This document shows positions 1 through 8,529 of a stretch of DNA of 49,169 nucleotides, piece by piece. Location: contig NZ_ALAP01000067.1 of the NCBI RefSeq assembly GCF_000280905.1, forward strand, positions 1-49,169. The letters run 5' to 3'. The notes below the pieces were generated by a model. That model was not told where the DNA came from. It did not search any database and saw nothing but the letters and a program-made list of their open reading frames with translations. The position numbers and the translations under genes were made by a program. The DNA is from Streptomyces sp. AA1529 (lineage in GTDB: Bacteria > Actinomycetota > Actinomycetes > Streptomycetales > Streptomycetaceae). Position 1 is the first letter of the stretch. Each line of letters opens with the position of its first letter.

Positions 1-399
1 GGGGTCAGCCAACCCACCCCACCCGCCCGGACCGGCTCATCTGGGACGCCCACTGCGACACCGGACACTCTGACGTGGTGGAGCCGGTGACGCTGTTCCG
101 CGGCCCGCATCCCTGCGGCCGTCTACCGCGCGAAGAGGCCCTGCTCGGGGATTCCTCAGCTCGGCTCCGGCAGCGCGCCGATGGGGACGGGCGGGTTCAG
201 GGTCACCGGGACCGTGCCGGGCTTGGCCGTCGATGGCATGCCGGCCCCGGAGTCCAGTGGCCCTCCTGCAGGGACACGAAGAAGCTGACGGGGCAGGCCC
301 CGCATGGGTTGCACGGTCATCGCCCGTGGGGGCTTGGCGGCCGACGGGGAGGGCGATGGCTGGGTGCGGGGGTGTGTTCGGAAGTGACGTGGGTGGTCT
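1..399. other. No gene recognised at window start
   Basis: I see no supportable gene here. A minus-strand frame ending with TGA near position 156 reads proline-rich text (ending PIGALPEPS) and could be the tail of a decayed secreted protein, but it has no recognisable domain and overlaps the end of the TetR gene in another frame. The other open frames look like shadows of high G+C. Confidence 0.4.
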
Positions 400-1053
400 T
401 CACGGCGGGGTGTGTTGCTCGGCGGCGTCGAGTGCGGGAGTGAGCGGTGCGAGTGCCGCGCGGAGTTGGTCGGGCAGTGAGCCGGAGGGTACGAGCAGTC
501 CCCGGGCGCCGGGACTCCCGCCGGTCTCTGCGTTCCCGGCCGGCCGGAGCCAGCCTTCCAGTGCGATGCGGACAGCCGCGGCGACGCTTGCCGCGAGAAC
601 GCGGGCTGTGTGCGCTCCGGTGTCACCCAGGCGTGCGGCGATCGCTGCCGTGAGCGGGGGCTCGATGCCGGCGGTGGTGTCGAGGAACGCGTCGCGCAGC
701 GCGGTCCGGGTGGTGATCAGCAGCAGCGCCTGCTGTTCGCTCTCGCCGGTGTCCGTGTACTGCTCGACCACCGCGTCGGTGACGGCGTCGGCCAGGCGCA
801 CCTCTGCGGGCCGGGCCGCGACCGCCGCCGCGACCCGTGCCTCCCGGTCCGCGGTGACAGCGGCGACGATCGCCTGCTCGCGGCTGGCGAAGTAGTTGTT
901 GTAGGTGCGCGGTGAGACCCCGGCGGCCTCGGCGATGTCCTCGACTCGTACCTGGTCCGGTCCGTGCTCGACGGCCAGGCGCAGGGCCGCTTTGCGCAGT
1001 GCCTCGCGCGTGGCCTGCTTCTTCCGTTCCCGCAGCCCTGGTGGTCTCGTCAC
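400..1053 (-). CDS. TetR/AcrR family transcriptional repressor
   Basis: This encodes a one-component DNA-binding repressor of about 217 aa. The N-terminal helix-turn-helix is clear: RERKKQATREAL begins helix 1, and VEDIAEAAGVSPRTYNNYFASREQ (residues about 36-59) is the classic TetR HTH with the Tyr-x-x-Phe pair. The C-terminal ligand domain is variable, alanine-rich and not assignable to a ligand. I chose the GTG at 1053, because the longer frame to 1092 would run through the palindromic operator at 1079-1108. The palindrome lies just upstream of this start and also upstream of the divergent gene at 1158, so the protein probably represses both itself and that neighbour. The ligand and physiological role are unknown. 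Confidence 0.88.
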   Translation of the reverse strand: MTRPPGLRERKKQATREALRKAALRLAVEHGPDQVRVEDIAEAAGVSPRTYNNYFASREQAIVAAVTADREARVAAAVAARPAEVRLADAVTDAVVEQYTDTGESEQQALLLITTRTALRDAFLDTTAGIEPPLTAAIAARLGDTGAHTARVLAASVAAAVRIALEGWLRPAGNAETGGSPGARGLLVPSGSLPDQLRAALAPLTPALDAAEQHTPP

Positions 1054-1078
1054 GGGGCCAGCATCCCACGCAGCAGAG

Positions 1079-1108
1079 ATGCGTGCACGCAAACTTGCGT
1101 GTACGCAT
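1079..1108. promoter_or_regulatory. Palindromic operator between TetR gene and divergent gene
   Basis: Two 14-bp arms, ATGCGTGCACGCAA (1079-1092) and TTGCGTGTACGCAT (1095-1108), are inverted repeats with 13 of 14 matches and a 2-bp spacer. Position, size and symmetry fit a TetR operator that controls both divergent genes. That the adjacent TetR protein binds it is inference. Confidence 0.85.
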
Positions 1109-1157
1109 TTTTATTGTCAGTCTCTACCCGATCGAGACCGACAGAGGGGACGCCACC

Positions 1158-2183
1158 ATGCGTGCAAGAGGAATGACCTATGACACCGGATTCGTCATGC
1201 ACGGCCAGATATCCCGCCAGCACCTCGACCCCGCGGTGGTCCGGCGCGAGCTCGCCATCATCCGCGACGACCTGCACTGCAACGCGGTCCAGATCACCGG
1301 CGGTGACCCAGACCGACTGGAGCTGGCCGCCGGTGCCGCCGCCGAGCTCGGCCTGGAGGTCTGGTTCTCGCCCTATCCGCTGGAGCTGGAGGCGGAGCAG
1401 ATCCTCACGCTCCTCCGCGACTGTGCCGGGCGGGCGGAACGCCTCCGGCAGCAGGGAGCCGCAGTCGTGTTCGTCGCAGGGGTCGAGCTGAGTGTGATGA
1501 ACCGCGGGTTCCTGCCCGGAGAGAGCCCCGAGGAGCGCGTCGCGCACCTGATGGACCCACCCGAGCGGCGCGCCGAGGCCATGCGCGAACTCGGCGTGCG
1601 CATCAACACCTTCCTCCACGATGCCGCGGCCACGGTCCGCGAGTGCTTCCAGGGCAAGCTCACCTACGCAGCCATCCAGTTCGAGCAGGTCGACTGGACC
1701 CCCTTCGACATCGTGACGTTCGAGCTGATCCGCTCCGCCGAGGTCGCCGACCGGTTCCGGGACGCGGTGCGCACCCTGGCCCAGGGCCCGAAGCCGCTGG
1801 CCGTCACCGGGTTCGGCACCGCGGCCTACCGCGGTGCATCGGACCGCGGGGGCCGGGTGCTGGAAGTGGTCCAGCACGACCCGCAGACCAAGGCCCCTGT
1901 GCGGCTGAACGGAGTATACGAGCGCGACGAGGCCGGCCAGGCCACGTATCTGAGCGAACTCCTCGAAATCTTCGACACCGAGGGCGTGGACAGCGCGTTC
2001 GTGTTCCTGTTCGCCCTGCCCGGCTACCCGCACCGCCCGGACGGCGACCCCAGGGACGACCTGGACCGGGCCGGCCTGGGCATCGTCAAACTCCTCGAAG
2101 GACGCCGGGGGCAGACCTACCCCGACATGGAATGGGAGCCCAAGGCCGCCTTCACGGCAGTCGCCCAGCGGTATGGGAGATAG
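1158..2183 (+). CDS. TIM-barrel-like hypothetical protein (glycosidase-like fold)
   Basis: This is a soluble protein of about 341 aa without a signal peptide or membrane segment. The start is the ATG at 1158 with AGAGGGGA (1143-1150) as ribosome site; frames open further upstream run through the operator. Alternating strand/helix text (LHCNAVQITGGD, LGLEVWFSPYPLEL, AVVFVAGVELSVMNRGF, VTFELIRSA, AVTGFGTAAYRGA, SAFVFLFALPGYP) suggests an (alpha/beta)8 barrel of glycoside-hydrolase type. Proteins of this kind in Streptomyces are often labelled 'abortive infection protein', but nothing here shows phage defence. It is divergent from a TetR gene and shares its operator, so it is probably the main regulated target. 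No catalytic pair can be named with confidence. Confidence 0.6.
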   Translation: MRARGMTYDTGFVMHGQISRQHLDPAVVRRELAIIRDDLHCNAVQITGGDPDRLELAAGAAAELGLEVWFSPYPLELEAEQILTLLRDCAGRAERLRQQGAAVVFVAGVELSVMNRGFLPGESPEERVAHLMDPPERRAEAMRELGVRINTFLHDAAATVRECFQGKLTYAAIQFEQVDWTPFDIVTFELIRSAEVADRFRDAVRTLAQGPKPLAVTGFGTAAYRGASDRGGRVLEVVQHDPQTKAPVRLNGVYERDEAGQATYLSELLEIFDTEGVDSAFVFLFALPGYPHRPDGDPRDDLDRAGLGIVKLLEGRRGQTYPDMEWEPKAAFTAVAQRYGR

Positions 2184-2239
2184 CCGAAGACTGCCCTCGG
2201 AGGAGGCGGGCCCGGCACGGCAACGCGGAACCCTTCTGA

Positions 2240-2280
2240 GAAACCCCCGAAACCCCCGAAACCTCCGAAACTCCCGAAGC
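2240..2280. repeat. Short tandem GAAACCCCC-type repeat
   Basis: Four or more imperfect 9-bp units (GAAACCCCC, GAAACCCCC, GAAACCTCC, GAAACTCCC) lie in the gap after the barrel gene and before the decayed membrane-protein copy. No function is evident. Confidence 0.7.
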
Positions 2281-2410
2281 GGCGGCGCTCGGTCTCACGA
2301 CGCCGCCGCTCATCCGGGCGTCGAGCTCACCGCACTCCAGCGCTTCGGACAGGCAACCGGCAAGCTCCCTGAACGCGGCCGGGCGAGGAACGTGAAGGAC
2401 GGGAAGGGCG

Positions 2411-2713
2411 ATGAGCGGACCAGGGCAGGACAGGCGCCACAGACGGACAGCAGGCGCTGTGCTGTGGAGCCTCTCGCCAGTGCTGCTCCTGGCTTCGCTC
2501 GCGTTCGCCCTGACGGATGTCTCTGCGGACGAAGACCCTGCCGATCCGGCGTCGGGCGTGCATGAGGAGTGCGGCTCCCCGACGTTCTCAGGCTCGACGG
2601 TTGCGGAGACTCCAGGGTGTGGATGTCCAGGAAGCGGGCCACATTCCGTTCTTCGCCATCGAGCGCCCCCGGCCTGCCCTACGGCAATGTCTGCCGCTGC
2701 GGCCAGAACGTGA
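2411..2713 (+). pseudogene. Decayed paralogue of the membrane protein at 14696
   Basis: The first ~55 residues match the protein at 14696-15121 closely. Both share GAVLWSLS, a hydrophobic stretch LLLxSLAFALT, and then EDPADP followed by V-H-x-E-CGS. The nucleotide match starts before the start codon (ggaccagggcagga) and runs to about 2580, after which similarity is lost and the frame degenerates into low-complexity text. The second TM segment of the full-length copy is missing. I read it as a truncated duplicate with one TM helix left. Confidence 0.72.
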
Positions 2714-2899
2714 GGGCACCAGCATCCGGCACCCCACCGGTCAATCAACTGCCGTGACACCAAGAAAGCCCTGACGGTCGCCGAAGCCGAACAAAGGCCG
2801 TCCGTGCCGGAGATGGCATGCCAGGCTCGGTCGCGGATAGGCCGTGCCCCCGTTGGGGAGCAACAAGGCGACACACAGGGGAGGGAAGGGGGACGACCT

Positions 2900-3178
2900 A
2901 TGGTAGCCCTGCTGGTCATGCTGGCCGCGCTCGCGGCCGGAGCCGTCATCGCGCTCCTGGTCCGCGCCGGGCGGCGCGAGAGCCGTGCGGAGGCGGTCCG
3001 GCTCGCCGAAGACGCACGGCGGGAGGCCCGCCGGTCGCTGGAGGCGGTCTGGACCATGGACGACCGTGGGTTCGAGGACTACATCGCCGGCCTGTGCCGC
3101 CGGGACGGCTGTACCGGAGTGCAACGTGTCGGCGGCGCCGGCGACCTGGGCGCGGATGTGATCGGCTATCTGCCCGAC
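2900..3178 (+). pseudogene. N-terminal fragment of membrane-anchored Mrr-type restriction endonuclease
   Basis: From the ATG at 2900 (ribosome site GAGGGAAGGGG just upstream) the frame reads a TM anchor (VALLVMLAALAAGAVIALLV, residues 2-21), a charged linker, and then WTMDDRGFEDYIAGLCRRDG...GGAGDLGADVIGYLPD. This is the start of the Mrr-cat/RecB-like fold of type IV restriction enzymes, including the catalytic-region Asp of GADVI. The expected continuation with the Q-x-K catalytic motif is absent. At about 3175-3178 the sequence switches to a metallo-beta-lactamase fragment on the opposite strand. The open frame continues to 3319 only as read-through, so the enzyme should be inactive. Confidence 0.75.
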
Positions 3179-3289
3179 GTGCACGACCGCTTCGGGGAAG
3201 TCGGCCAGCCCACCGGTGTGATCGCGATGCAGGTGCGACAACAGGATGTGCCGCACATCCTCGGGCCGGTGACCGAGCCGGGCAAGGGC
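3173..3289 (-). pseudogene. Fragment of metallo-beta-lactamase-fold hydrolase
   Basis: The minus frame reads ALARLGHRPEDVRHILLSHLHRDHTGGLADFPEAVVHVG, in which HLHRDHTGG is the zinc-binding HxHxDH motif of the MBL superfamily (lactonase/glyoxalase-II type). Only this ~39-residue piece remains. Both sides leave the family immediately: the left side abuts the Mrr fragment and the right side is unrelated. It is dead debris from a recombination junction. Confidence 0.75.
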
Positions 3290-3370
3290 CTCACAGGGCG
3301 GCCGACTGCTGCACCGTGACGGGGTACCCGCACAGGGTGCGGCGGATCGGGACACAGTAGCCGCTCTGTC

Positions 3371-4219
3371 TCAGCTCCAGTTCGGTCCGCAGCGATCGAG
3401 TGCGGCACGAACCTGGTGGAGGCCCTCCACTCTCCAGTGGTCCCGGTCGGGCATTTGGTCGTTCCGGCGCCAGCGCCAGGCGCAGAACATCGCCCAGTTC
3501 AGGGCACGGCACCGGTGGATCAGGTCGTGGTCGGCCCCCGCATAATGCATTCCCACTTCTTCGGGCGCATGGGCGAGGTCGAACTCGACCGGTCCGCGGC
3601 AGCAGGTGGCGAGGTCTACGAAAAGCGGCCCTCTTCTCGTGTTCAGGAGGTTGCCTTGGTGAGGCTCGCCGTGCAACAGCTGGTCGTCGGCGTTGTCGCT
3701 GCCGATCGCGGCGCTCAGTCCACTGAGAGTGTCGCTGAGAAGTGCCCGGTCCGAATCGGGGAGCTCGGGAGTCTGCTCCCGGTCGTTCACCTCTCTCAGG
3801 GCCACAGCGACTCGGTTGGTGAAATGCGGTGCGTCCAGATCGATCTGCCGCAGGGCGGCATGGTGCCGCAGGAACACGTCTGCGTGGGCGGCCGGCGTGA
3901 TCCGTGATCCCACCGGTGCGTAGTAGGTCCATAGCGAGATGGCGAAGGCATCACGCACGTGGACTCGGGGCTCCACCCGACGCTCGAGCTCGGCCACCGG
4001 CGCGTGAACGTCGGCGAGACGGTGGGCGACCTCTACTTCGAACTCGGAATCAGCCAGATGCTCCAACGGTGCGACCCGAGCCAGAACATCGCAAGGGATC
4101 AGGCGCAATGCGACGCGGTCCGAGTTGTGGATGACGACCGCATCGTCGACCTGGAGGCCCAGCTCCGAAGCAGTCGCCCGCCCTGCCTCAACTGCGCGGT
4201 GGAGTTCTGATGGCTCCAT
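3371..4219 (-). CDS. APH/choline-kinase-fold phosphotransferase family protein
   Basis: This is a kinase-fold protein of about 282 aa of the aminoglycoside phosphotransferase/HamB-like group. The Brenner-type catalytic loop reads LLHGEPHQGNLLNT (HGxPHxxN, with Glu in place of the usual catalytic Asp), followed by the metal-binding segment GPLFVDLATCCRGPVEFDLAH. The start at 4219 is supported by GAGGGAG about 8 nt upstream; the open frame reaches 4408 but lacks family-like sequence there. The Asp-to-Glu change in the catalytic loop recurs in many Streptomyces members, so activity cannot be judged. A resistance role should not be assumed; the substrate is unknown. It is a single gene with debris on both sides. 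Confidence 0.8.
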   Translation of the reverse strand: MEPSELHRAVEAGRATASELGLQVDDAVVIHNSDRVALRLIPCDVLARVAPLEHLADSEFEVEVAHRLADVHAPVAELERRVEPRVHVRDAFAISLWTYYAPVGSRITPAAHADVFLRHHAALRQIDLDAPHFTNRVAVALREVNDREQTPELPDSDRALLSDTLSGLSAAIGSDNADDQLLHGEPHQGNLLNTRRGPLFVDLATCCRGPVEFDLAHAPEEVGMHYAGADHDLIHRCRALNWAMFCAWRWRRNDQMPDRDHWRVEGLHQVRAALDRCGPNWS

Positions 4220-4406
4220 ACCGTTCTCCCTCATCAGTGAGTCACACACTTCTGGAGACAGCAGAGATGCCCCCGGTGTCTTCGTGTACATCATTCGGCG
4301 GCCAACCCCGGACCGCGATAAGCATCTCAAGGCGGGACCTGCACAGGCTCTGGGATTTGTCCCGCCGATCGTGTGACTGGCCCCTGTCCGGACGGTTGAC
4401 GTGGAC

Positions 4407-4613
4407 ATGGAGCGAGGGGGACTGGCGGAGGTCGAGTGGGAACAGCTGCGGCCGTTTCTGCCGTTCGGTAACGGTCGCTGTGGCCGGTGGTGGGATCACC
4501 GATAGGTGATCGACGGGATCCTGCACTGGGTGCGGACCGGCGTGCACTGGCGCGACCTGCCCGAACGCTTCGGTACGAGGCAGACCGTCTACGAACGCCG
4601 TGCGCCGTGAGGG
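4407..4613 (+). pseudogene. IS5-family transposase N-terminal remnant
   Basis: The frame from ATG 4407 reads VEWEQLRPFLPFGN, WWDHR, an in-frame TAG, and then VIDGILHWVRTGVHWRDLPERFG..QTVYER. This is the conserved N-terminal (DUF4096-like) domain of IS5/IS427-type transposases. The internal stop and the loss of everything after YERR show that it is dead. No complete terminal inverted repeat pair is visible. Confidence 0.85.
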
Positions 4614-4660
4614 GCTTTGTTGTATCCCCAGAGCATCCGAGATGAACTCGGAGGAGGTTC

Positions 4661-4930
4661 TTGGGTCACCTGACTTACCTGATGGTGAAAATCAAAGGGG
4701 ACCGTAAAGCCCGTAACACGATCATGGTGAGGCGCGGTCTACACCTTGTTGAGGTGTCCTCCCTCGCTCATACCGCTTCTTCGCGCTCATCGGCGTCTGC
4801 CGCCCTCGTCTACGCGGCGCTCCTGGATGCGGAGTCCTGGCCGTCGTGGTCGGCCTACGCCGACGTCGAGTGGGATGTCCCTGCAGGTGTCGACCGACCG
4901 GCACGCGTGGGCGACATACGCACCATCCGT
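4661..4930 (+). pseudogene. N-terminal fragment of SRPBCC/polyketide cyclase-like protein
   Basis: The frame reads VEVSSLAHTASSRSSASAALVYAALLDAESWPSWS...VEWDVPAGVDRPARVGDIRTIRS. This is the opening of an SRPBCC (START-like) lipid/polyketide-binding protein, with the typical A-x-x-V-Y-x-x-L-x-D-x-x-x-W-P-x-W motif. After about 4930 the text no longer fits the family and a TetR C-terminus takes over in another frame. The long open frame that continues to 5923 is therefore a composite, not one protein. Confidence 0.7.
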
Positions 4931-5315
4931 TCCCGCACTGGAACAATTCGCTACGCTCATCCTGAAGGCGCCGCTCCCGGAACGCGCGGCACAGATCGCC
5001 GTCGCCTTCGTGGCCTTCGCCTGCCAGGACCCGGCCCGGTTCGAGGTCATGTTCGCCTCAGGAATCGGCAAGGCTTCCCATCCCGAACTGCTGGAGCAGA
5101 CACGTCGCGTCCAGGAACGCCTGGAGGCTGCACTCCAGCCCCACATTCCCCGGGAAGATGTGGTGGGCCGCGCCGCCGAACTGTGGGCCATCGCGCACGG
5201 AGTGGCTTCCCTGACGCTCGGCGGCAACCTGCACCATGTCGTCGATTCTTCCCGTATCGACATGGTTGCCGCATCCGCTGCGCACGCCTGGGCAAGGGGC
5301 GTCTCCGGCATGTAG
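4931..5315 (+). pseudogene. C-terminal (ligand) domain of a TetR regulator, HTH missing
   Basis: In the frame ending with TAG at 5313-5315, the text VPALEQFATLILKAPLPERAAQ...FVAFACQDPARFEVMFASG...ELWAIAHGVASLTLGGNL...AAHAWARGVSGM is the WHG-type C-terminal domain of TetR/AcrR proteins. The N-terminal DNA-binding part is absent; in its place upstream is the SRPBCC fragment. It is an orphan half gene. Confidence 0.75.
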
Positions 5316-5371
5316 GACCGAGGCGAGACCCTCTCGGCTCTCCCTCGGACTGCGGACGCCAGACCGGTCAC

Positions 5372-5980
5372 CGTCCCGTCCGCGTATGGGACGACGGCAC
5401 GACAACATCCCCTACACCCAGCAGCGGCACCGGAGGCGCCCCTCTGCGCGTCTTCCACGTCACCGAAGACGCCAGCCGAGAGATCTCCAGCCTGCTTCTC
5501 GGAGCCCACGGACAACCACCTCGCCAGCACAGTGAAGGCGGCCCGAGCCGGGCAACTCCCGCAGACCCGAGCGAGCGCAAGACCGAGGAGACGACCGAGG
5601 ACGACGACAGCGATGACGAACCCCCGGCCCACCCCTCGCACACAGCGGACAGCCAAGCAGCCGACGAGCAAGCCGAGCCCGTCCGCTCACCACCCAGCAC
5701 GACCGCTGAAACCCCCGAGAAGACAGCACCCGTCCGGCTGCAACTCCCCGGCCCCATCACCCTCTACGCACGCGCCAGCGACGAGCCCATCGGCAACCAC
5801 CTACGATCCGAAGTCCGCGAGTTCCTCGCCCTGCTGGCCCCCCACCCAACCGGTTTCCCGCCAGGGACATCGCCGACAACCTGCGCCTGGTCGGCGGAGT
5901 CGAACAGCACGCAAGAGAACTGAAGAACCTCCGCCGCTCCATCCGCCGCATTCTCCGCGCCGGGAAGTCCGGTGCCGGGA
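5372..5980 (+). pseudogene. Frameshifted C-terminal remnant of a large LysM/SARP-like regulator
   Basis: The frame reads RVWDDGTTT, LRVFHVTEDASREISSLLLG, an acidic/proline-rich linker, and then VRLQLPGPITLYARASDEPIGNHLRSEVREFLALLA. The expected continuation (RDIADNLRLVGGVEQHARELKNLRRSIRRILRA) is found at about 5856-5970 in a different frame, so at least one frameshift separates the two parts. The winged-helix-like end resembles the bacterial-transcriptional-activator regulators of Streptomyces integrative elements, but that family name is tentative. The upstream part of the gene is missing. Confidence 0.55.
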
Positions 5981-6030
5981 TGAGGAGCTCGCCGGACCAC
6001 CCTGCACCCCCTGCACCGGAAGCTTGCTCT

Positions 6031-8529
6031 CTATGCCCCTTCGGCGCCGGCCGCGGACACCACCGGGAGGTTCGCGGCGCGGCGGGTCGAGGGCAGGGTG
6101 GCCAGTGCGGTCAGGGCGGCGGTCAGGGCCAGGGCGAGCAGGAGCTGGAGCCAGGGGATGCGGGGCTCGGCTGCCGGCTGGGTCGCCACCGCGGTCAGCG
6201 CTGTCGCGGTGCCGGCGGCCAGGCCGAGGAAGGCGCCCAGCGCGCAGATCAGCAGGGCCTCCAGGCGGATCACCCAGGCGACACCGCGGCGGTGCATGCC
6301 GAGCGCACGCAGTACGCCGATCTCCCGGGTCCGCTCGCGCACGGACATCGCCATGGTGCCGACCACGCCGAGGGCGCCGATCAGGACTGCGACGCTGAGC
6401 AGGGCGGTGGTGAGGGTCAGCAGCGTCCCGTAGGGACGGGCCGCCTCGAGGGCCGCGTCGGCGCGGTTCTGCACCAGGAGTGCGGGGTTGTCCAGTGTGT
6501 CCCGGATCCGGTCGCGAAGCGCGTCCGTGCGGCCGGGTGCCGCGCGGACCAGGATCTCGTCCGGCCGCTCGCCGGGGCGTGCCGCGGAGAGCGGAACCAG
6601 CGCCGGGCCGAGCCGCTCGGGTCCGTCGTAGACGGCGACGACGCGGCGGTCACCGAGAGGCGAACCGACCCGCAGGCCACGCGAGTCGGCCTCGGTGCGG
6701 CTGAGGGCGATCCCGTCGCGGCCGAGGCGGTCCAGGTGTCCGGCTGCGACCGTCAGCCCCGCCGCGCGGCCGACCGTCCGCGGATCGACGGCGACCGCAC
6801 CGAGTTCGCGTCCGGCGCCGAGTTCGACGCCGGTGGGCACCGTGGGAGTGACCGCCTCGGCACCGGGAACGCGCGCGACGCGCCGTGCCGTGCCGTCGCC
6901 GATCTCCGCGAAGTCGACGGGGACCACGTGCAGATCGGACGCCATGGCGCGGGCCGCGTCCCGCTCCGCCATGCCGCTCAGCGAGGCGGCACCGATACCG
7001 GCCGCGGTGACGAGTGCCAGGCCGACCATGAGCGCCGAGGCCGTGGCAGCCGTACGCCGCGGATTGCGGCGGGCGTTCTCGACCGCCAGCGTGCCGTGTA
7101 CGCCCGCGAGGCGGCGCAGCGGGCCGCGCAGCAGCGCGCCCAGGCCGACGGCCAGCCACGGGGTGAGGAGCATCAGCCCCGTCATCAGGACGGCCCCGGC
7201 GACCGTCACCATGTCGAGGTCGGGGGTGTCGCTGAGGTACCACAGGAGCAGCGCGCCGAAACCGGTCACGCAGCAGCCGACGGTGTTGCGGCGGCGCAGC
7301 GCAGCAGGCGTGGGCGGTTCGCCCGTCCTGAGCGCGGCCATGGGTGCGACGGCGGCGGCCCTGCGCGCCGGGACGTACGCCGCGAGCGCGGTCACGCCGA
7401 CGCCGACGGCGAGCGCCGCCAGTCCGGCCGGGAGGGACATGAGGGGCAACGGAGCCGCCACGGCACCCCCGTCGACCGGAAGGCACGCTTTGAGCGCCAT
7501 GGCGAGAGCCGCCCCGAGGGGGTAGCCGACGGCTGACGCGGCGGTGCCCACGAGCAGTGCCTCACCCAGGACGAGCCGCAGGACGTTGCCGCGGGTGGCG
7601 CCCACGACCCGGAGCAGGGCGTGCTCGCGTGCCCGCGCGGCAGTGAGCATGGCGAAGGTGTTGGCGACGAGGAAGCCCGCGACGAGGAGCACGACGGCGG
7701 CGAAGCTCAGCAGCAGGCCGGTCGTCTTGTCGCCCGCGGCGCTCGCGCCCGCAGCGGACCGCGCCTGGGCCTCGGAGCGGGTGACGGCCTCGGCCTGCGG
7801 CGGCAGCAGCTTCCGGGCGCGGGCCGCGAGCCGCGCCTCGCCGGTGCCGTCCGCGGCGGTCAGGGAGATCGCGGTCAGACCGAACCGACGGCGTGCGGTG
7901 GCCTCGTCGAACGCCGTCAGCGTGCCGCCGGAGGCGACGCGGGCGTCGCGCGCCGTGAAGACACCGACGAGCCGCACATCGCGCGCCTCACCCTGTACGA
8001 CGACGCGTACCCGGTCGCCGACCCGGTAGCCCGCGCGGTCGGCAGCCCGCCGGTCCAGGGCGACCTCCCCGGCGGACCGTGGGCCCCGGCCCGCGGCGAG
8101 CGGATAGCGCGGATCCGAACCATTCGAGTCCGGCACATAGTTGACGCCCGCGCTGTTGGTACGGGAGCCGACCAGGGTGCCGTCCCGCCCGGCGACGAAC
8201 GTGCTGCCCTCTGCCACCGCGCGGACCCCGGCGGCCCCGGGCAGCGCCCGCAGCTGCTCCAGCAGACCGGGACCGAGACCTCCCGCACCCGGTTCGGCCG
8301 GCCCCGCAGGCGGCTGCTCCTGGGTGATGGTGACGGAGGCGTCGGGTGGTGCGACGCGCCGGGTGTGCTCGATGGCGGTCCGGGCCGAGCCGCCGTACAG
8401 CAGTGCGCCCGTGACGCATGCGACACCGAGCACGACGGCGAGAGCGGGCAGCGCGAATCGGGACGCGTGCGCCCACAGGGAGCGCAGCGGACGCGCCACG
8501 GCGCGGGGGAGGCGTGGAGCAGCAGGCAT
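6031..8529 (-). CDS. FtsX-like ABC transporter permease
   Basis: This is a membrane protein of about 832 aa with the double-FtsX architecture. An N-terminal TM (FALPALAVVLGVACVTGALLYGG) precedes a large extracytoplasmic domain. The first three-helix FtsX domain follows (LLLSFAAVVLLVAGFLVANTF, ALAMALK, LAALAVGVGVTALAAYVPARRAA), then two further TM segments, a second periplasmic-type domain and a second FtsX domain at the end (VREIGVLRALGMHRRGVAWVIR, ending TLPSTRRAANLPVVSAAGAEGA). Such permeases work with a LolD/MacB-type ATPase to move lipophilic or peptide substrates or to couple ATP hydrolysis to extracytoplasmic work. No ATPase gene is visible on either side: the downstream side is debris and the upstream side is a divergent two-component system. 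The ATG at 8529 is chosen because the frame beyond it (to 9108) overlaps the kinase gene. Confidence 0.92.
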   Translation of the reverse strand: MPAAPRLPRAVARPLRSLWAHASRFALPALAVVLGVACVTGALLYGGSARTAIEHTRRVAPPDASVTITQEQPPAGPAEPGAGGLGPGLLEQLRALPGAAGVRAVAEGSTFVAGRDGTLVGSRTNSAGVNYVPDSNGSDPRYPLAAGRGPRSAGEVALDRRAADRAGYRVGDRVRVVVQGEARDVRLVGVFTARDARVASGGTLTAFDEATARRRFGLTAISLTAADGTGEARLAARARKLLPPQAEAVTRSEAQARSAAGASAAGDKTTGLLLSFAAVVLLVAGFLVANTFAMLTAARAREHALLRVVGATRGNVLRLVLGEALLVGTAASAVGYPLGAALAMALKACLPVDGGAVAAPLPLMSLPAGLAALAVGVGVTALAAYVPARRAAAVAPMAALRTGEPPTPAALRRRNTVGCCVTGFGALLLWYLSDTPDLDMVTVAGAVLMTGLMLLTPWLAVGLGALLRGPLRRLAGVHGTLAVENARRNPRRTAATASALMVGLALVTAAGIGAASLSGMAERDAARAMASDLHVVPVDFAEIGDGTARRVARVPGAEAVTPTVPTGVELGAGRELGAVAVDPRTVGRAAGLTVAAGHLDRLGRDGIALSRTEADSRGLRVGSPLGDRRVVAVYDGPERLGPALVPLSAARPGERPDEILVRAAPGRTDALRDRIRDTLDNPALLVQNRADAALEAARPYGTLLTLTTALLSVAVLIGALGVVGTMAMSVRERTREIGVLRALGMHRRGVAWVIRLEALLICALGAFLGLAAGTATALTAVATQPAAEPRIPWLQLLLALALTAALTALATLPSTRRAANLPVVSAAGAEGA

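Noticed and set aside
3371..4219. Antibiotic-resistance call for the APH-like gene
   Set aside because: Only the kinase fold is visible. The catalytic loop has Glu for Asp and no resistance-specific signature, so a resistance phenotype cannot be claimed.
5980..7536. 518-aa plus-strand frame opposite the permease
   Set aside because: Antisense shadow rich in Gly, Arg and Gln. The minus-strand permease is clearly the coding strand.
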